Assembly (NCBI RefSeq): GCF_024623785.1
Contig: NZ_JANKBZ010000055.1
Span: forward strand, 1-40,726
Origin: Archangium lipolyticum
GTDB taxonomy: Bacteria; Myxococcota; Myxococcia; Myxococcales; Myxococcaceae
Length of the DNA: 40,726 bases
Direction: 5' to 3'
The notes under the pieces were generated by a model, which was given only the letters and a program-made list of their open reading frames with translations, did no database searches and was not told the DNA's origin. Each line of letters starts with the position of its first letter. Position 1 is the stretch's first letter. The position numbers and the translations under genes were made by a program. Below are positions 6,642 through 17,736 of the stretch, one piece after another.

Positions 6642-9071
6642 TCACCCGAGAGAACCCTGGGAGCCATCCCTCCGACCCCGCCAGCGAGCCAGGAGCCCGA
6701 CGACACTCATGACGACCCACTCGACCGGCGCGGGCCTGGGAGCGGAGGGTCTCTCCGCGGCAATGACCGGAGCCGGAGCCACGACGGGCCGCCGCGCGGG
6801 CTCGGGCCGACGAACCGGACATGTCGGCATGGTCGCGGCGGAGGCCATGGGGCGGTAGACCTCGGTGCGCTCGTCCTCGTCAGCCGCGACGGGGCGAGGC
6901 GGACTGGGAGGTCCGTTGCCGGTGGAGCCGAACTCCGCGAGCCGCTCACCCAGCGTGGTCTTGAAGAACCGGGCAACCGCCGCCGGTGACGAGTTGAGCC
7001 GGTGGTGGGCCATCACCGCCTCTATCTCCTCGCGCATGGCCGCGGCGGAGGGCGTACGGCGCGCCGGATCCTTCACCAGGGCGCGCAGGATGAGCTCCGA
7101 CACATCCTGGGGGATGTTGGGATTGAGCCGCGACGGCACGGGGGGCGGCTCACTCAGCATGGCGCTGAGCGTGGCCGCGTCATGGTCGCGCTTGAAGGGC
7201 AGCTGGCCGGTGAGCAGTTCGAAGAGCACCACCCCCAGGGCGAACACGTCGTTGCGCGCGTCCAGGGGGCGGCCCGCGGCGGCCTCGGGCGAGATATAGG
7301 AAATCTTCCCCTTCAGCTCCCCCACCCCGGTGTTCTCCTCGCCCTGCACTTTGGCGATGCCGAAGTCGCTCAGCTTGATGGCGCCGTCGAGCGAGATGAG
7401 AATGTTGTGGGGACTCACGTCACGGTGCACCACCGGGTGGGGCACGCCGGCCGGGTCCACGTAGCCGTGCGCGTAGTGCAGGCCCGCAGCCGTCTCGGCG
7501 ACGATGCGCAGCGCGTGCTCCATGGGCAGCGCGAGGCCCTTGCGCCGCAGCTCGTTCATCAGCTTCTTGAGGTCCGGGCCGCGGACGTACTCCATGAGGA
7601 TGTAGGCCACGCCGTCGGACATGCCCACGTCGAACGTCTGCACGACGTTGGGGTGCGTGAGGCGCGCGTTGGCCCGCGCCTCGGCGAAGAGCATGTCGAC
7701 GAACTCGGCGTTCTCCGCGAACTGAGGGAGGACCTTCTTCATCACCACGAACTTCTCGAACCCCCTCACGCCCACCTGCCTGGCGAGGAACACCTCCGCC
7801 ATGCCGCCCTGGCCCAGCCGGCGGATGATTCGCAGACGGGTGGCGCCAATGGAATTATTGATGTCCGGGCTGTTGCCCTGGGTGTTCGCGTCCAGCCGGG
7901 AGGAGCCGAAGAGGTACTGGCTGAGGGCGCGCGGCTCGAGCGCCTCGAGGTCCTCCAGCGGCTGCTCCACCAGCGACGAGCGGTTGAGCAGCGGCACCAA
8001 CCGGGGAATGGAGGGCAGGCGCGCGGCCCCTCCGCAGATGGGGCACTCGCGCTCGAGGCTGGCATTGGCGCGCAACCGGGTCAAGTACTCGGAGGCCAGC
8101 GCGCGCTGGTGGTGCTGATGGCCGCAGTTGCGGCACTCGCACGGCAGCCACAGCGTGCCGATCGGCACGGTGAGTGGCTTGGAGAAGCGTGTCAGCGCGC
8201 CGAGCACCGGTGGAGGCACCCGGCACAGCACCACCTCCCTGGCTCCCTGCGCCGCCAGGGCGAGCACCTGCTCCAGCCTGGGAATCGCCTCGGGCTCCAC
8301 CTGGGTGACGTGAGCGAAGTCGAACGCGACACGCCCCTCCAGGCCCGAAGCCAGCCGGCGCACGTTCAGGCTCTCCTTCAGCTCGCTGGCCACGGTGATG
8401 TACGTGATGTCGTCCTGGACGATCTTCAGGTGCGTGACGAGCGGGCCAGGCGCACTGGGCGCCGTGGCGCGCAGGTAGCGCATCACCACCGGGTCCACCG
8501 TGCCGAACTGTTGGCGCTTGACGTAGTCGAAGAATTCGCCCGGCGGTTCCGCGAACTCCAGCTTTCCAGCGCATACCGGGCAGGAGTGCTCGGGGGCCTG
8601 GCCCCCGGTGAGTAAGAGCGCCTCCGACTGCAGATCCACCACGCGCAGCCGGTCTTCCCCGCAGGCGCGGCACATGTAGGGCGCGAGCACCGACAGCACC
8701 CGAGCCACACCGGCGAAGCCCTCCACCATATTGAGCTGGTCCACCACCACCGGTGGCGCGTTGACCACGTAGAGCGAGAGGCCCTCGGGGGGCAGCTTGC
8801 TGGCGAACTCCATCCACCGCCGCACGCCGAAGGAGCTGATGCGCTCCACCCGGCCGAGGTCGACGATGATGAGCCCACCGAGGTCTGGCGAGGAAGACGT
8901 CAGCGGGAACGTCTCATCGATGATGCCACCGATGCGGATGTGGTTGATGGTTCCCACGCGCACGCGGCTGATCGTGGCGTTGGACCCCTGTCTGGCCGAG
9001 CGGTTGTCCAGGGACTTCATCGCCCTGGAGGCTTTTGAGCCTGTGCCAAGAACGGGAGGAGGAGAGAACAT
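6642..9071 (-). CDS. Ser/Thr protein kinase with two N-terminal STAS-like/zinc-ribbon modules
   Basis: The protein is about 809 aa if it starts at ATG 9071. The N-terminal half shows two tandem modules. Each has a STAS-like (anti-anti-sigma) region (about 35-125 and 220-295) followed by a zinc-ribbon-like double CxxC (134/137 with 164/167; 313/316 with 343/346). A eukaryotic-type kinase domain follows (about 412-680): RLGQGGMAEVF glycine loop, VVMKKVLP lysine, HRDVSPHN catalytic loop and DFG at 569-571. The catalytic-loop Lys of HRDxKPxN is Ser here, a variant I recall from many myxobacterial kinases. The C-terminus has a Pro-rich linker and a short hydrophobic segment (VEWVVMSVVGLLARW) before a basic end. 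The start is uncertain: neither 9071 nor 9020 has a good ribosome-binding site, and longer starts run into the repeated intergenic element. The partner is unknown. Confidence 0.85.
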   Translation of the reverse strand: MFSPPPVLGTGSKASRAMKSLDNRSARQGSNATISRVRVGTINHIRIGGIIDETFPLTSSSPDLGGLIIVDLGRVERISSFGVRRWMEFASKLPPEGLSLYVVNAPPVVVDQLNMVEGFAGVARVLSVLAPYMCRACGEDRLRVVDLQSEALLLTGGQAPEHSCPVCAGKLEFAEPPGEFFDYVKRQQFGTVDPVVMRYLRATAPSAPGPLVTHLKIVQDDITYITVASELKESLNVRRLASGLEGRVAFDFAHVTQVEPEAIPRLEQVLALAAQGAREVVLCRVPPPVLGALTRFSKPLTVPIGTLWLPCECRNCGHQHHQRALASEYLTRLRANASLERECPICGGAARLPSIPRLVPLLNRSSLVEQPLEDLEALEPRALSQYLFGSSRLDANTQGNSPDINNSIGATRLRIIRRLGQGGMAEVFLARQVGVRGFEKFVVMKKVLPQFAENAEFVDMLFAEARANARLTHPNVVQTFDVGMSDGVAYILMEYVRGPDLKKLMNELRRKGLALPMEHALRIVAETAAGLHYAHGYVDPAGVPHPVVHRDVSPHNILISLDGAIKLSDFGIAKVQGEENTGVGELKGKISYISPEAAAGRPLDARNDVFALGVVLFELLTGQLPFKRDHDAATLSAMLSEPPPVPSRLNPNIPQDVSELILRALVKDPARRTPSAAAMREEIEAVMAHHRLNSSPAAVARFFKTTLGERLAEFGSTGNGPPSPPRPVAADEDERTEVYRPMASAATMPTCPVRRPEPARRPVVAPAPVIAAERPSAPRPAPVEWVVMSVVGLLARWRGRRDGSQGSLG

Positions 9072-9119
9072 GACAGGGCCCAACAAGGAATGGATGAAGC
9101 TCGAGGACTCGAGGACAAA

Positions 9120-9194
9120 CGTGAGGCGGCCGGGGACTGCCCGGGCTTTCGGGGGTAAAGAGGGAATGTCCCGGCCGACGTCCCAAAAAAAATC
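9120..9194. repeat. Repeated intergenic element, copy A
   Basis: This 75-bp segment aligns over its whole length with 13501-13576 in the same orientation, about 78% identical by eye (12 mismatches and 5 gap positions). The shared core is TTTCGGGGGTAAA, then RAGGGARTG, and CGTCCCAAAAAA near the right end. Each copy can form a short GC stem around the first third (CCGGG with CCCGG here), but the pairing register differs between copies. It lies just upstream of the kinase gene that reads leftwards. Function unknown: a promoter, structured leader or dispersed repeat all fit. Confidence 0.6.
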
Positions 9195-9255
9195 AGTGCC
9201 GGGCACGCCCCTCGTCTCCAATCACCAAGGGGCGGCATGCACGCCAGCACTTCGC

Positions 9256-10992
9256 TCAGTACTCGCCGTATTCGATGGTCCGGGTGACCGCCTGGCTGTA
9301 CTCGCTCACCAGGTTCTGAGCCTGGGTGCTCATGTCGGAGAAGTCCCGGAATCCCTCCTCGGTCTGGTTCCGCAGTTCCTTGATGATCCCATTCTTGAGC
9401 TTGTCCGTGTCCCCACCCAGTAAATTGGAAATCGTATTCACCAGCGAGTTCTTCGCGGCGGTGAGGGCGGTCTTCGTGAACCCCGGCGAGAGTTCGGTCA
9501 CCACGCTGAACAGGGTGTCCGCGTGGCTCTTGATGGTATCTATGTCCTTGCCCGCGTCCTTGACCGCCTTGACGAATCCCTGGTGCAGAGCCCCCACGAG
9601 GTCCCCCAACGCTCGCGCGGACTGCTTGTTGGGCGAGGCCGGCTCGTTGGCCCCCCCGAGGGTGCTGGGATTGAACATCTCCTGGCGGAGCTTGGGAATG
9701 AGCTGCTTCGTGACGAAGGACCCGAGCTCCTTGTTCTTCGAGTCACTGTCGAAGAGCCCCGCGCGGAGGAAGTTGCCCAGGGCATTGCCCGACGGGTCCG
9801 AGGGATCGTTCCCCACCTTGTTGTTGTTCAGGCGCTGGATGATGCCCTTGGCGTCGCTCTTGAAGAGCCGGGTGAGATCCTCCACCAGGGCCTTGCGATC
9901 GGGCCTGGCCCCGTCCTCTCCCAGCAGCGAGGCGGCATCGCGGAAGACCCTCGTCTTGAGGTCGTCATACCGAGGGCCCTGCTTGTCCGCGAGCTGGCGG
10001 AGGATTTTCTGGGCACCATCCTGCCGCGAGCCCGCCAGATGCGACTTCCCGACGTCGAAGGGAGGCCGGCTCAGCGCCGTCTTGAGGATGTTGGACAGCC
10101 TGTCCTCCCCCTTGCCCTCCGGCAGGCCCTTCCCCAGCTTTTCCGCGTAGTCCACGACCAGCTTGGGGTCGGACGCGAGCACATCCGTGAACTTCTGCGC
10201 CTCAATGGCGGACTTGCTCTTTTCGACGGTCGCCACCGCCGTGTCCAGATAGGTGCGGCGGATGGACTCACTTGCCTCCGGCTGCTTGAGCACCGGTGTC
10301 AGGAAGTGGCTGGCGTTGGCCGCCGCCGCGTCCTTGGCGATCTTGTCGGCGACAGCGGGCGGAAGCTGGTGGGTGCTCGTGGCCAGGGCCTTCAGCGCGG
10401 CGACCTGTTCGCCGGAATTGCTGAAGGTGTGGTGGGCGGCCACCTGATTGGCACCGTGCTTGAAAAGTGCCTCGGACTCCTTGTCACCCAATCCTTTGTA
10501 GAGGTCCTTCAGGAACGCGGGGTCGTTCTGGTGCGCGCGAACCGTTTCGACGAAGTCGGTCGCCCGGAGGTCACGCCCGAATGGGCCCGGGTACCGGTTC
10601 GGATCCTTCAACAAAGCCGCGGCCTCGGTGCCCGTCGGCGCATCCTTGGCCTTTTCCTTGGTATTCGATTTCGATGTTGGTTTTTCTGTCGGGGTCGGTG
10701 GAGCCGGCGGGGGCTGCGTGGCCTGGGGACCGGGCTGCGGCGAAGGCTTGGCGGTCGGGGTATCCGGCTTGGACGCCGGAGGAGGAGTGGGAGACGGGTT
10801 GGGCTGCGGATTCGGAACTCCCAGCTTGGAATAGTCCGGAGCCGAAGAATCCACACCGTCGCGCTGATGTGGGGGCTTCTCACCCGTCTTGGCTTCCCGG
10901 GTCTTGTTGGATGGCTTCGGCTCTGGAGGTTGAGTCGCCTGAACCTTGGGGGGAGTTGTGGACTGCTTCGGGGAAGGAGATACCTTTGCCAT
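9256..10992 (-). CDS. Unknown 578-aa protein, Pro-rich N-terminus and helical C-terminus, no signal peptide
   Basis: I recognise no family. The start at ATG 10992 has CGGAGTG as ribosome-binding site. Residues 1-125 are low-complexity (Pro, Lys, Thr, Ser; for example PNPSPTPPPASKPDTPTAKP) and look disordered. From about 130 onward the protein is predicted mainly helical and charged, beginning LLKDPNRYPGPFGRDL, with no cysteine and no transmembrane helix or export signal. It is the last gene of a minus-strand run after the LysM/C39/SLT and CHAP genes, 44 bp downstream of the CHAP stop, so co-transcription is likely. By position it could be a structural partner, effector or immunity component for those lytic enzymes; sequence alone does not decide. 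A shadow frame on the plus strand is long but lacks protein character. Confidence 0.75.
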   Translation of the reverse strand: MAKVSPSPKQSTTPPKVQATQPPEPKPSNKTREAKTGEKPPHQRDGVDSSAPDYSKLGVPNPQPNPSPTPPPASKPDTPTAKPSPQPGPQATQPPPAPPTPTEKPTSKSNTKEKAKDAPTGTEAAALLKDPNRYPGPFGRDLRATDFVETVRAHQNDPAFLKDLYKGLGDKESEALFKHGANQVAAHHTFSNSGEQVAALKALATSTHQLPPAVADKIAKDAAAANASHFLTPVLKQPEASESIRRTYLDTAVATVEKSKSAIEAQKFTDVLASDPKLVVDYAEKLGKGLPEGKGEDRLSNILKTALSRPPFDVGKSHLAGSRQDGAQKILRQLADKQGPRYDDLKTRVFRDAASLLGEDGARPDRKALVEDLTRLFKSDAKGIIQRLNNNKVGNDPSDPSGNALGNFLRAGLFDSDSKNKELGSFVTKQLIPKLRQEMFNPSTLGGANEPASPNKQSARALGDLVGALHQGFVKAVKDAGKDIDTIKSHADTLFSVVTELSPGFTKTALTAAKNSLVNTISNLLGGDTDKLKNGIIKELRNQTEEGFRDFSDMSTQAQNLVSEYSQAVTRTIEYGEY

Positions 10993-11036
10993 GGTGCACT
11001 CCGATACGTGTACGGGGGATGCGCGCGGGAAGAGCC

Positions 11037-11666
11037 CTACGAGATCATCGTCCCGTAACCCATGATGGCCTTGTCATTCCAAGGCATCGTGCGCCGGGCG
11101 ACGCTGTCGCTGGAGTTACCAGAAATATACGTGATGTACTTCTGGCCGTTCTTCTCGAAGACCTTCTCCACGATGCCGACGTGGTCCGCGGGCTTCTTGG
11201 AGTTTCCATTCCACTGGAAGGTGACCGCATCGCCCTTCTTGGGATCGTGGCGTCCCTTCCACTGGCCCTTCGCCTCGAGCTGATCGGCAATACCCTGCGC
11301 GAGGGAAGACTTCGGCTTCGACAGACCCGCCTCCTTCGCCGCCCAGCTCACGAAGTCCGCGCACCACGCCTGACCATTCTTGCCAGTCATCTCCTTCGTG
11401 AACTTGTTGCTGTTGTTGCGCCCCTCCTTGTAGCCAATCTGCCCCTTGGCGGCGTCGAGGAGCTTGTCGAGCTTCTTGTCCTTGCCGCTGGAGGTCTTCT
11501 TGGTCTCCTTGGGGCCGTCGACGAAGGTGTCCCGGGTCGAGTAGCCCTTGGGCTTCTCCTTGGACTTCTGATCCGACTTCGCTGGACCCATCTTCGAGCT
11601 GGCGGTGGACGACTGGAGCGGCTTGAGGGAGACGGTGTTCTTCTTGGCGGAAACGGAGACTTCCAT
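11037..11666 (-). CDS. CHAP-domain amidase/peptidase, leaderless
   Basis: This 209-aa protein ends in a CHAP (NlpC/P60 superfamily) domain, which cleaves peptidoglycan amide bonds. Residues 1-65 are a polar Lys/Ser/Thr linker with no signal peptide. The catalytic Cys102 lies in WCADFVSW and His162 in DHVGIVEKV; a third polar residue is probably Asn184 in ISGNSSD. The segments GQIGYKEG (about 75-82) and KKGDAVTF (143-150) are typical family strands. ATG 11666 was chosen because AAAGAGGAAT precedes it; upstream extension has no domain content. The gene is second in the minus-strand run with the LysM/C39/SLT fusion (108 bp upstream) and the Pro-rich protein. Lack of an export signal fits a phage-lysin-like or specially exported effector rather than a housekeeping wall enzyme. 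Confidence 0.85.
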   Translation of the reverse strand: MEVSVSAKKNTVSLKPLQSSTASSKMGPAKSDQKSKEKPKGYSTRDTFVDGPKETKKTSSGKDKKLDKLLDAAKGQIGYKEGRNNSNKFTKEMTGKNGQAWCADFVSWAAKEAGLSKPKSSLAQGIADQLEAKGQWKGRHDPKKGDAVTFQWNGNSKKPADHVGIVEKVFEKNGQKYITYISGNSSDSVARRTMPWNDKAIMGYGTMIS

Positions 11667-11773
11667 GGTGATTCCTCTTTCTTGGATGAAGAACGACGGG
11701 GGTGTTGAGAATCGCAGGCGAGTGATGGACCCACCTGGGTGACTGAAACTGGAGGTGTGAGGCGGGACGGGGG

Positions 11774-13105
11774 CTACGCCGAGGGGCCCGCGCCGTCGTA
11801 CCAACCCAGGATCTTCTTCACGTAGGCCTGGGTCTCCGAGAACGGAGGCACTCCCTTGTACTTGTCTACGTTGCCCGGGCCCGCGTTGTACGCGGCCAGC
11901 GCCAGGCGCTCATCGCCCTTGTAGCGCTTGAGCATCTGAGACAGGTACTTGGTACCGCCCTCGATACTCTGGCGGGGATCCGAGCGGACCTTGACGCCCA
12001 GTCCCTTCGCCGTCTCTGGCATGAGCTGCATCAATCCCTTGGCGCCCGCCGGTGAGGTGGCGTTCGGGTTGAAGCCCGACTCCGCCTGGATGACGGCCTT
12101 GATGAGACGTGCGGGCACGTTGTACTTCTTCGACATCACCTTGATGATGTTGTCGTACTTGTTGGACGAGAAGCCGCTCAGGTCGTTGTTGCCCTTCACC
12201 GAACCGGCTTTGTCCGTCCCCTTCGCGTCCTGCGACGACTTCGTGCCACCCGTGTCCTTCGCATCGGCCGTCCGCGCCGGATTGTTGGCCTTCGGCTCGC
12301 CGCCGGAGAACGTCACCAGCTCGCCCGTCGTCTTGTAACCCTTGGGCCCGCCCTTCAGCTGCTTGCCATCCGCGCTCAGGGTAATCTGCTTCCCGGTGGC
12401 CGGGTCATTGGCGTAGTAGACGGGCTTGCCGTTCTGCTTGCCACGGCCGGTGATGGTGATCCAGTGGTCCGTGCCGGTCTTGCTGTCTCCGCCCGCCTTG
12501 TAGTCCACGCCGACCACCACCGGGCGGCCCGCGTCGATCTGCTTGTTGATTTTATCGAGGCTCCAGGCCTGCTTGCTGGCGCCCAGGCCCGCGGCCTTCG
12601 CGGCCTTGTCCCAGATGATGGCGTTGCCCGAGTAACCACCGTTCTTGTCGAGGTGGCGGTCGAGCTCGCCAGGGTTGATGACCTTGCCGGAAATCTTGCT
12701 GACGGCCATGGCGGCGGCCGTCATGGCACAGCCCTGGGCAGCCACGGTGGAGCCGGAGCCCAGCGTGCGCGAGCCCCAATCCGAATCACCCTGGCGATAC
12801 ATCGGCGTGCCGTCCTTGGAGGTCGGGAACTTGCGGCCGTCGTCGTCGCGCACCTTGCCCGGCCCGCCGCCCTTCGCCGCGGCCTCGGTGAAGGTGTCGC
12901 CGCCCGCGGCACCGGAGGACGATCCGGCCTTGGAACGCATGTCATCAAACCCATCCGACATGCCTGGGATGTGCAGCATCTCGTCCGTCTGGATGTGATC
13001 CGCGTTCTTGATTTGCGGATTCACCTCCATCAGAGCACCGATGCTGATCCTGTTGTTCGCCGCAATGCGAGAGAGCGTGTCACCTGCCTTGATGCGATGG
13101 TCCAT
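11774..13105 (-). CDS. LysM / C39-like cysteine peptidase / SLT lytic transglycosylase fusion
   Basis: This 443-aa protein joins three peptidoglycan-directed parts. Residues 3-48 are a LysM carbohydrate-binding motif (IKAGDTLSRIAANN ... MLHIPG). Residues about 105-245 form a papain-fold, C39-like peptidase with an apparent triad Cys126 (AQGCAMTAAA), His214 (GTDHWITI) and Asp234 (YANDPATG). Residues about 315-436 are an SLT lytic transglycosylase: catalytic Glu342 (QAESGFNP), GLMQLMP (357-363) and AYNAGPGNV (405-413). There is no signal peptide; the protein opens directly with LysM. ATG 13105 has AGGAAA just upstream. It is the first gene of a three-gene minus-strand run. The predicted effect is combined cleavage of glycan strands and peptides in cell wall. 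The target, its own wall or that of prey or competitors, is not shown by sequence. Confidence 0.88.
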   Translation of the reverse strand: MDHRIKAGDTLSRIAANNRISIGALMEVNPQIKNADHIQTDEMLHIPGMSDGFDDMRSKAGSSSGAAGGDTFTEAAAKGGGPGKVRDDDGRKFPTSKDGTPMYRQGDSDWGSRTLGSGSTVAAQGCAMTAAAMAVSKISGKVINPGELDRHLDKNGGYSGNAIIWDKAAKAAGLGASKQAWSLDKINKQIDAGRPVVVGVDYKAGGDSKTGTDHWITITGRGKQNGKPVYYANDPATGKQITLSADGKQLKGGPKGYKTTGELVTFSGGEPKANNPARTADAKDTGGTKSSQDAKGTDKAGSVKGNNDLSGFSSNKYDNIIKVMSKKYNVPARLIKAVIQAESGFNPNATSPAGAKGLMQLMPETAKGLGVKVRSDPRQSIEGGTKYLSQMLKRYKGDERLALAAYNAGPGNVDKYKGVPPFSETQAYVKKILGWYDGAGPSA

Positions 13106-13653
13106 GGGAATTTCCTAGGAAGAGAGTGGAAACACAAATGACTGACAGCTGATTCATGTATCGGCTTCACGAATAAAGTGTTGCATCCCCAGACTCTTTT
13201 CTTCGCGGCTCCCATTCACAATCCCAGACAAGAATGGGTCGTCCGCCCGTCGCCCGAGCCCCCTTCCAACAGGTGCTCGGCGGGATGAGCCCCAGGACGC
13301 GCCCCCTACGCCCAGGCCGCCGGAGAACGGCCCACATTCCCGGCGAGCCAGAACCCCTCCCGTGACATGCTGGGCACGGCGGATGGCCCAGGGTGCCGCC
13401 CGTCCGAGAGCAGGACCAGATCCGCCAGTCACGGAGGAACGGCGGGGCAAGGGATACCAGTGGACTTCAAAAATTCAGGCGGGCTCATCTCCACTCCGTG
13501 CGTGAAGCGGCCAGGGGCTTTCCTGGCGATTTCGGGGGTAAAAGAGGGAGTGGCCTTTCCGGCGTCCCAAAAAATCCTTCGGTCGCTCGCGTGGCGCCTG
13601 TGCCCCGCCTCCGACGCATTGGAAGACAAGGATTCTTCTCGAAATCTCATCCA
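13106..13653. other. Divergent intergenic region between LysM fusion and kinase genes
   Basis: This 548-bp stretch holds no gene I can support. The 100 bp nearest the LysM gene (about 13110-13210) is clearly AT-richer than its surroundings and probably contains the promoter and leader of the minus-strand lytic cluster, though I cannot fix -35/-10 boxes. Copy B of the repeated element occupies 13501-13576. A frame open through much of the region on the plus strand joins the kinase frame, but it has no protein character. Confidence 0.5.
13501..13576. repeat. Repeated intergenic element, copy B
   Basis: This 76-bp segment is the partner of 9120-9194, in the same orientation. Both start CGTGARGCGGCC, share TTTCGGGGGTAAA in the centre and end CGTCCCAAAAAA. 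CCAGG and CCTGG in the first third can pair. It ends 77 bp before the kinase ATG at 13654 and starts about 395 bp upstream of the LysM fusion. Relative to the neighbouring kinase genes the two copies face opposite ways, so a simple shared leader-RNA role is not supported. Relative to minus-strand genes both face the same way. Confidence 0.6.
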
Positions 13654-16757
<3,104 letters not shown>

Positions 16758-16761
<4 letters not shown>

Positions 16762-17651
16762 GCGAGGAACGAAAGACAGGCGCCCTGGCGGCGCTGATGC
16801 GGGAGCACGTGCCACCGGCGCAGCGCGCGGAGCTGGAGGCCCTGGAGGGGCTCGAATCGCTGCTGCACAAGCACGTCGAGGCGGCCCGGACCGCGTGGCC
16901 CACGTTGTCGCTCCCGGCCGAGGCCTTCGTGCGGCACCTGGCCCGGCACCTGCCCGCGGGAAAGGCCTCGGAGGTGCTGCGCATCCTTCATGGCGCCGAC
17001 CTGTACCTGGCGTGCGCCTGCTCCACCGGGGAGCCCTCCGCCCTCCGGGCCTTCGAGCAGAACATCCTCCGGCACATCCCCACCCGGCTCGGGGCGTTGT
17101 CCCCCAGCATGCTGGAGGAGGTGCTGCAGGTGCTCCGCGAGCGGCTGCTGGTGGGCTGCGGGGAAGAGCCTCCGAAGATCGCGAGCTACGGGGGCCGGGG
17201 GCCACTGCTGACCTGGGTGGGCATCATCGCCGCGCGCATCGCCGGCGAGCTGGTGGGCCGCAACGGGCGCGAGCTCCTCGTCACCGAGCCCCCGGAGGCA
17301 TTCGCGCGGATGCTGGCCTCGGGCAACCCGGAGCACGAGCTGCTCCGCGAGGACGCACGCCAGCTCCTCGTCGAGGTGCTCCGGAAGGCGGTGACGGCGC
17401 TCCCCGAGCACGAGCGCGCCCTGCTGCGCCTGCACCACTTCCATGGCTTCACCATGGACCGGCTCGCGCTCATGTACGGCGACTCACGCTCCGGCGTGGC
17501 GCGCAAGGTCGCCCATGCCCGCGAGCTGCTGCTCGAGCGCGTCCATGCGGAGCTGGCTCCCCAGCTGAAACAGGACCACCTCAGGATGGAGAGCCTCCTG
17601 GGGCTGGTGCGCAGCCAGCTGGATATCAGCATCCAACGGATGCTGGGCTGA
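16758..17651 (+). CDS. Sigma-70-family factor, resembling Myxococcales gmx1 group
   Basis: This 297-aa protein resembles the Myxococcales-specific sigma family known as Sig-70 gmx1. It has an N-terminal helical region, a region-2-like segment (LRAFEQNILRHIPTRLG) and a region-4-like helix-turn-helix near the C-terminus: LPEHERALLRLHHFHGFTMD then LALMYGDSRSGVARKVAHAR. It would direct RNA polymerase to a specific promoter set, which may include its own operon; no target promoter is evident. The ATG at 16758 overlaps the kinase stop by four bases. Placement behind a kinase carrying an anti-sigma-type zinc finger suggests the two form one signalling unit. The family assignment is from recall of its gene context and C-terminal pattern. 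Confidence 0.8.
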
Positions 17652-17690
17652 AACCACTCCAGCCGCGCGCCAGCCTGTCCAACCGAAGAT

Positions 17691-17707
17691 AGTGTCCACT
17701 TGACACT
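17691..17707. promoter_or_regulatory. Palindrome overlapping a -35 box upstream of the ADP-ribosylglycohydrolase gene
   Basis: A perfect inverted repeat AGTGTC-N5-GACACT overlaps a consensus TTGACA (17700-17705). The gene starts 30 bp downstream. A -10 box at 16-18 bp spacing is poor (GGAGAA-like), so promoter strength is uncertain. The arrangement is what a repressor operator over a -35 element looks like. Confidence 0.4.
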
Positions 17708-17736
17708 TACATGCCGGATGTTGGAGAACCGGGCGC

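Noticed and set aside
9120-9194. Element A read as a covarying hairpin RNA shared with copy B
   Set aside because: Both copies can form a 5-bp GC stem, but the pairing register shifts by one base, so it is not true covariation; kept only as a repeated element.
9523-11058. Long plus-strand open frame opposite the Pro-rich and CHAP genes
   Set aside because: Arg/Leu-rich low-complexity translation with no domain content; a GC shadow of genuine minus-strand genes with ribosome-binding sites and catalytic motifs.
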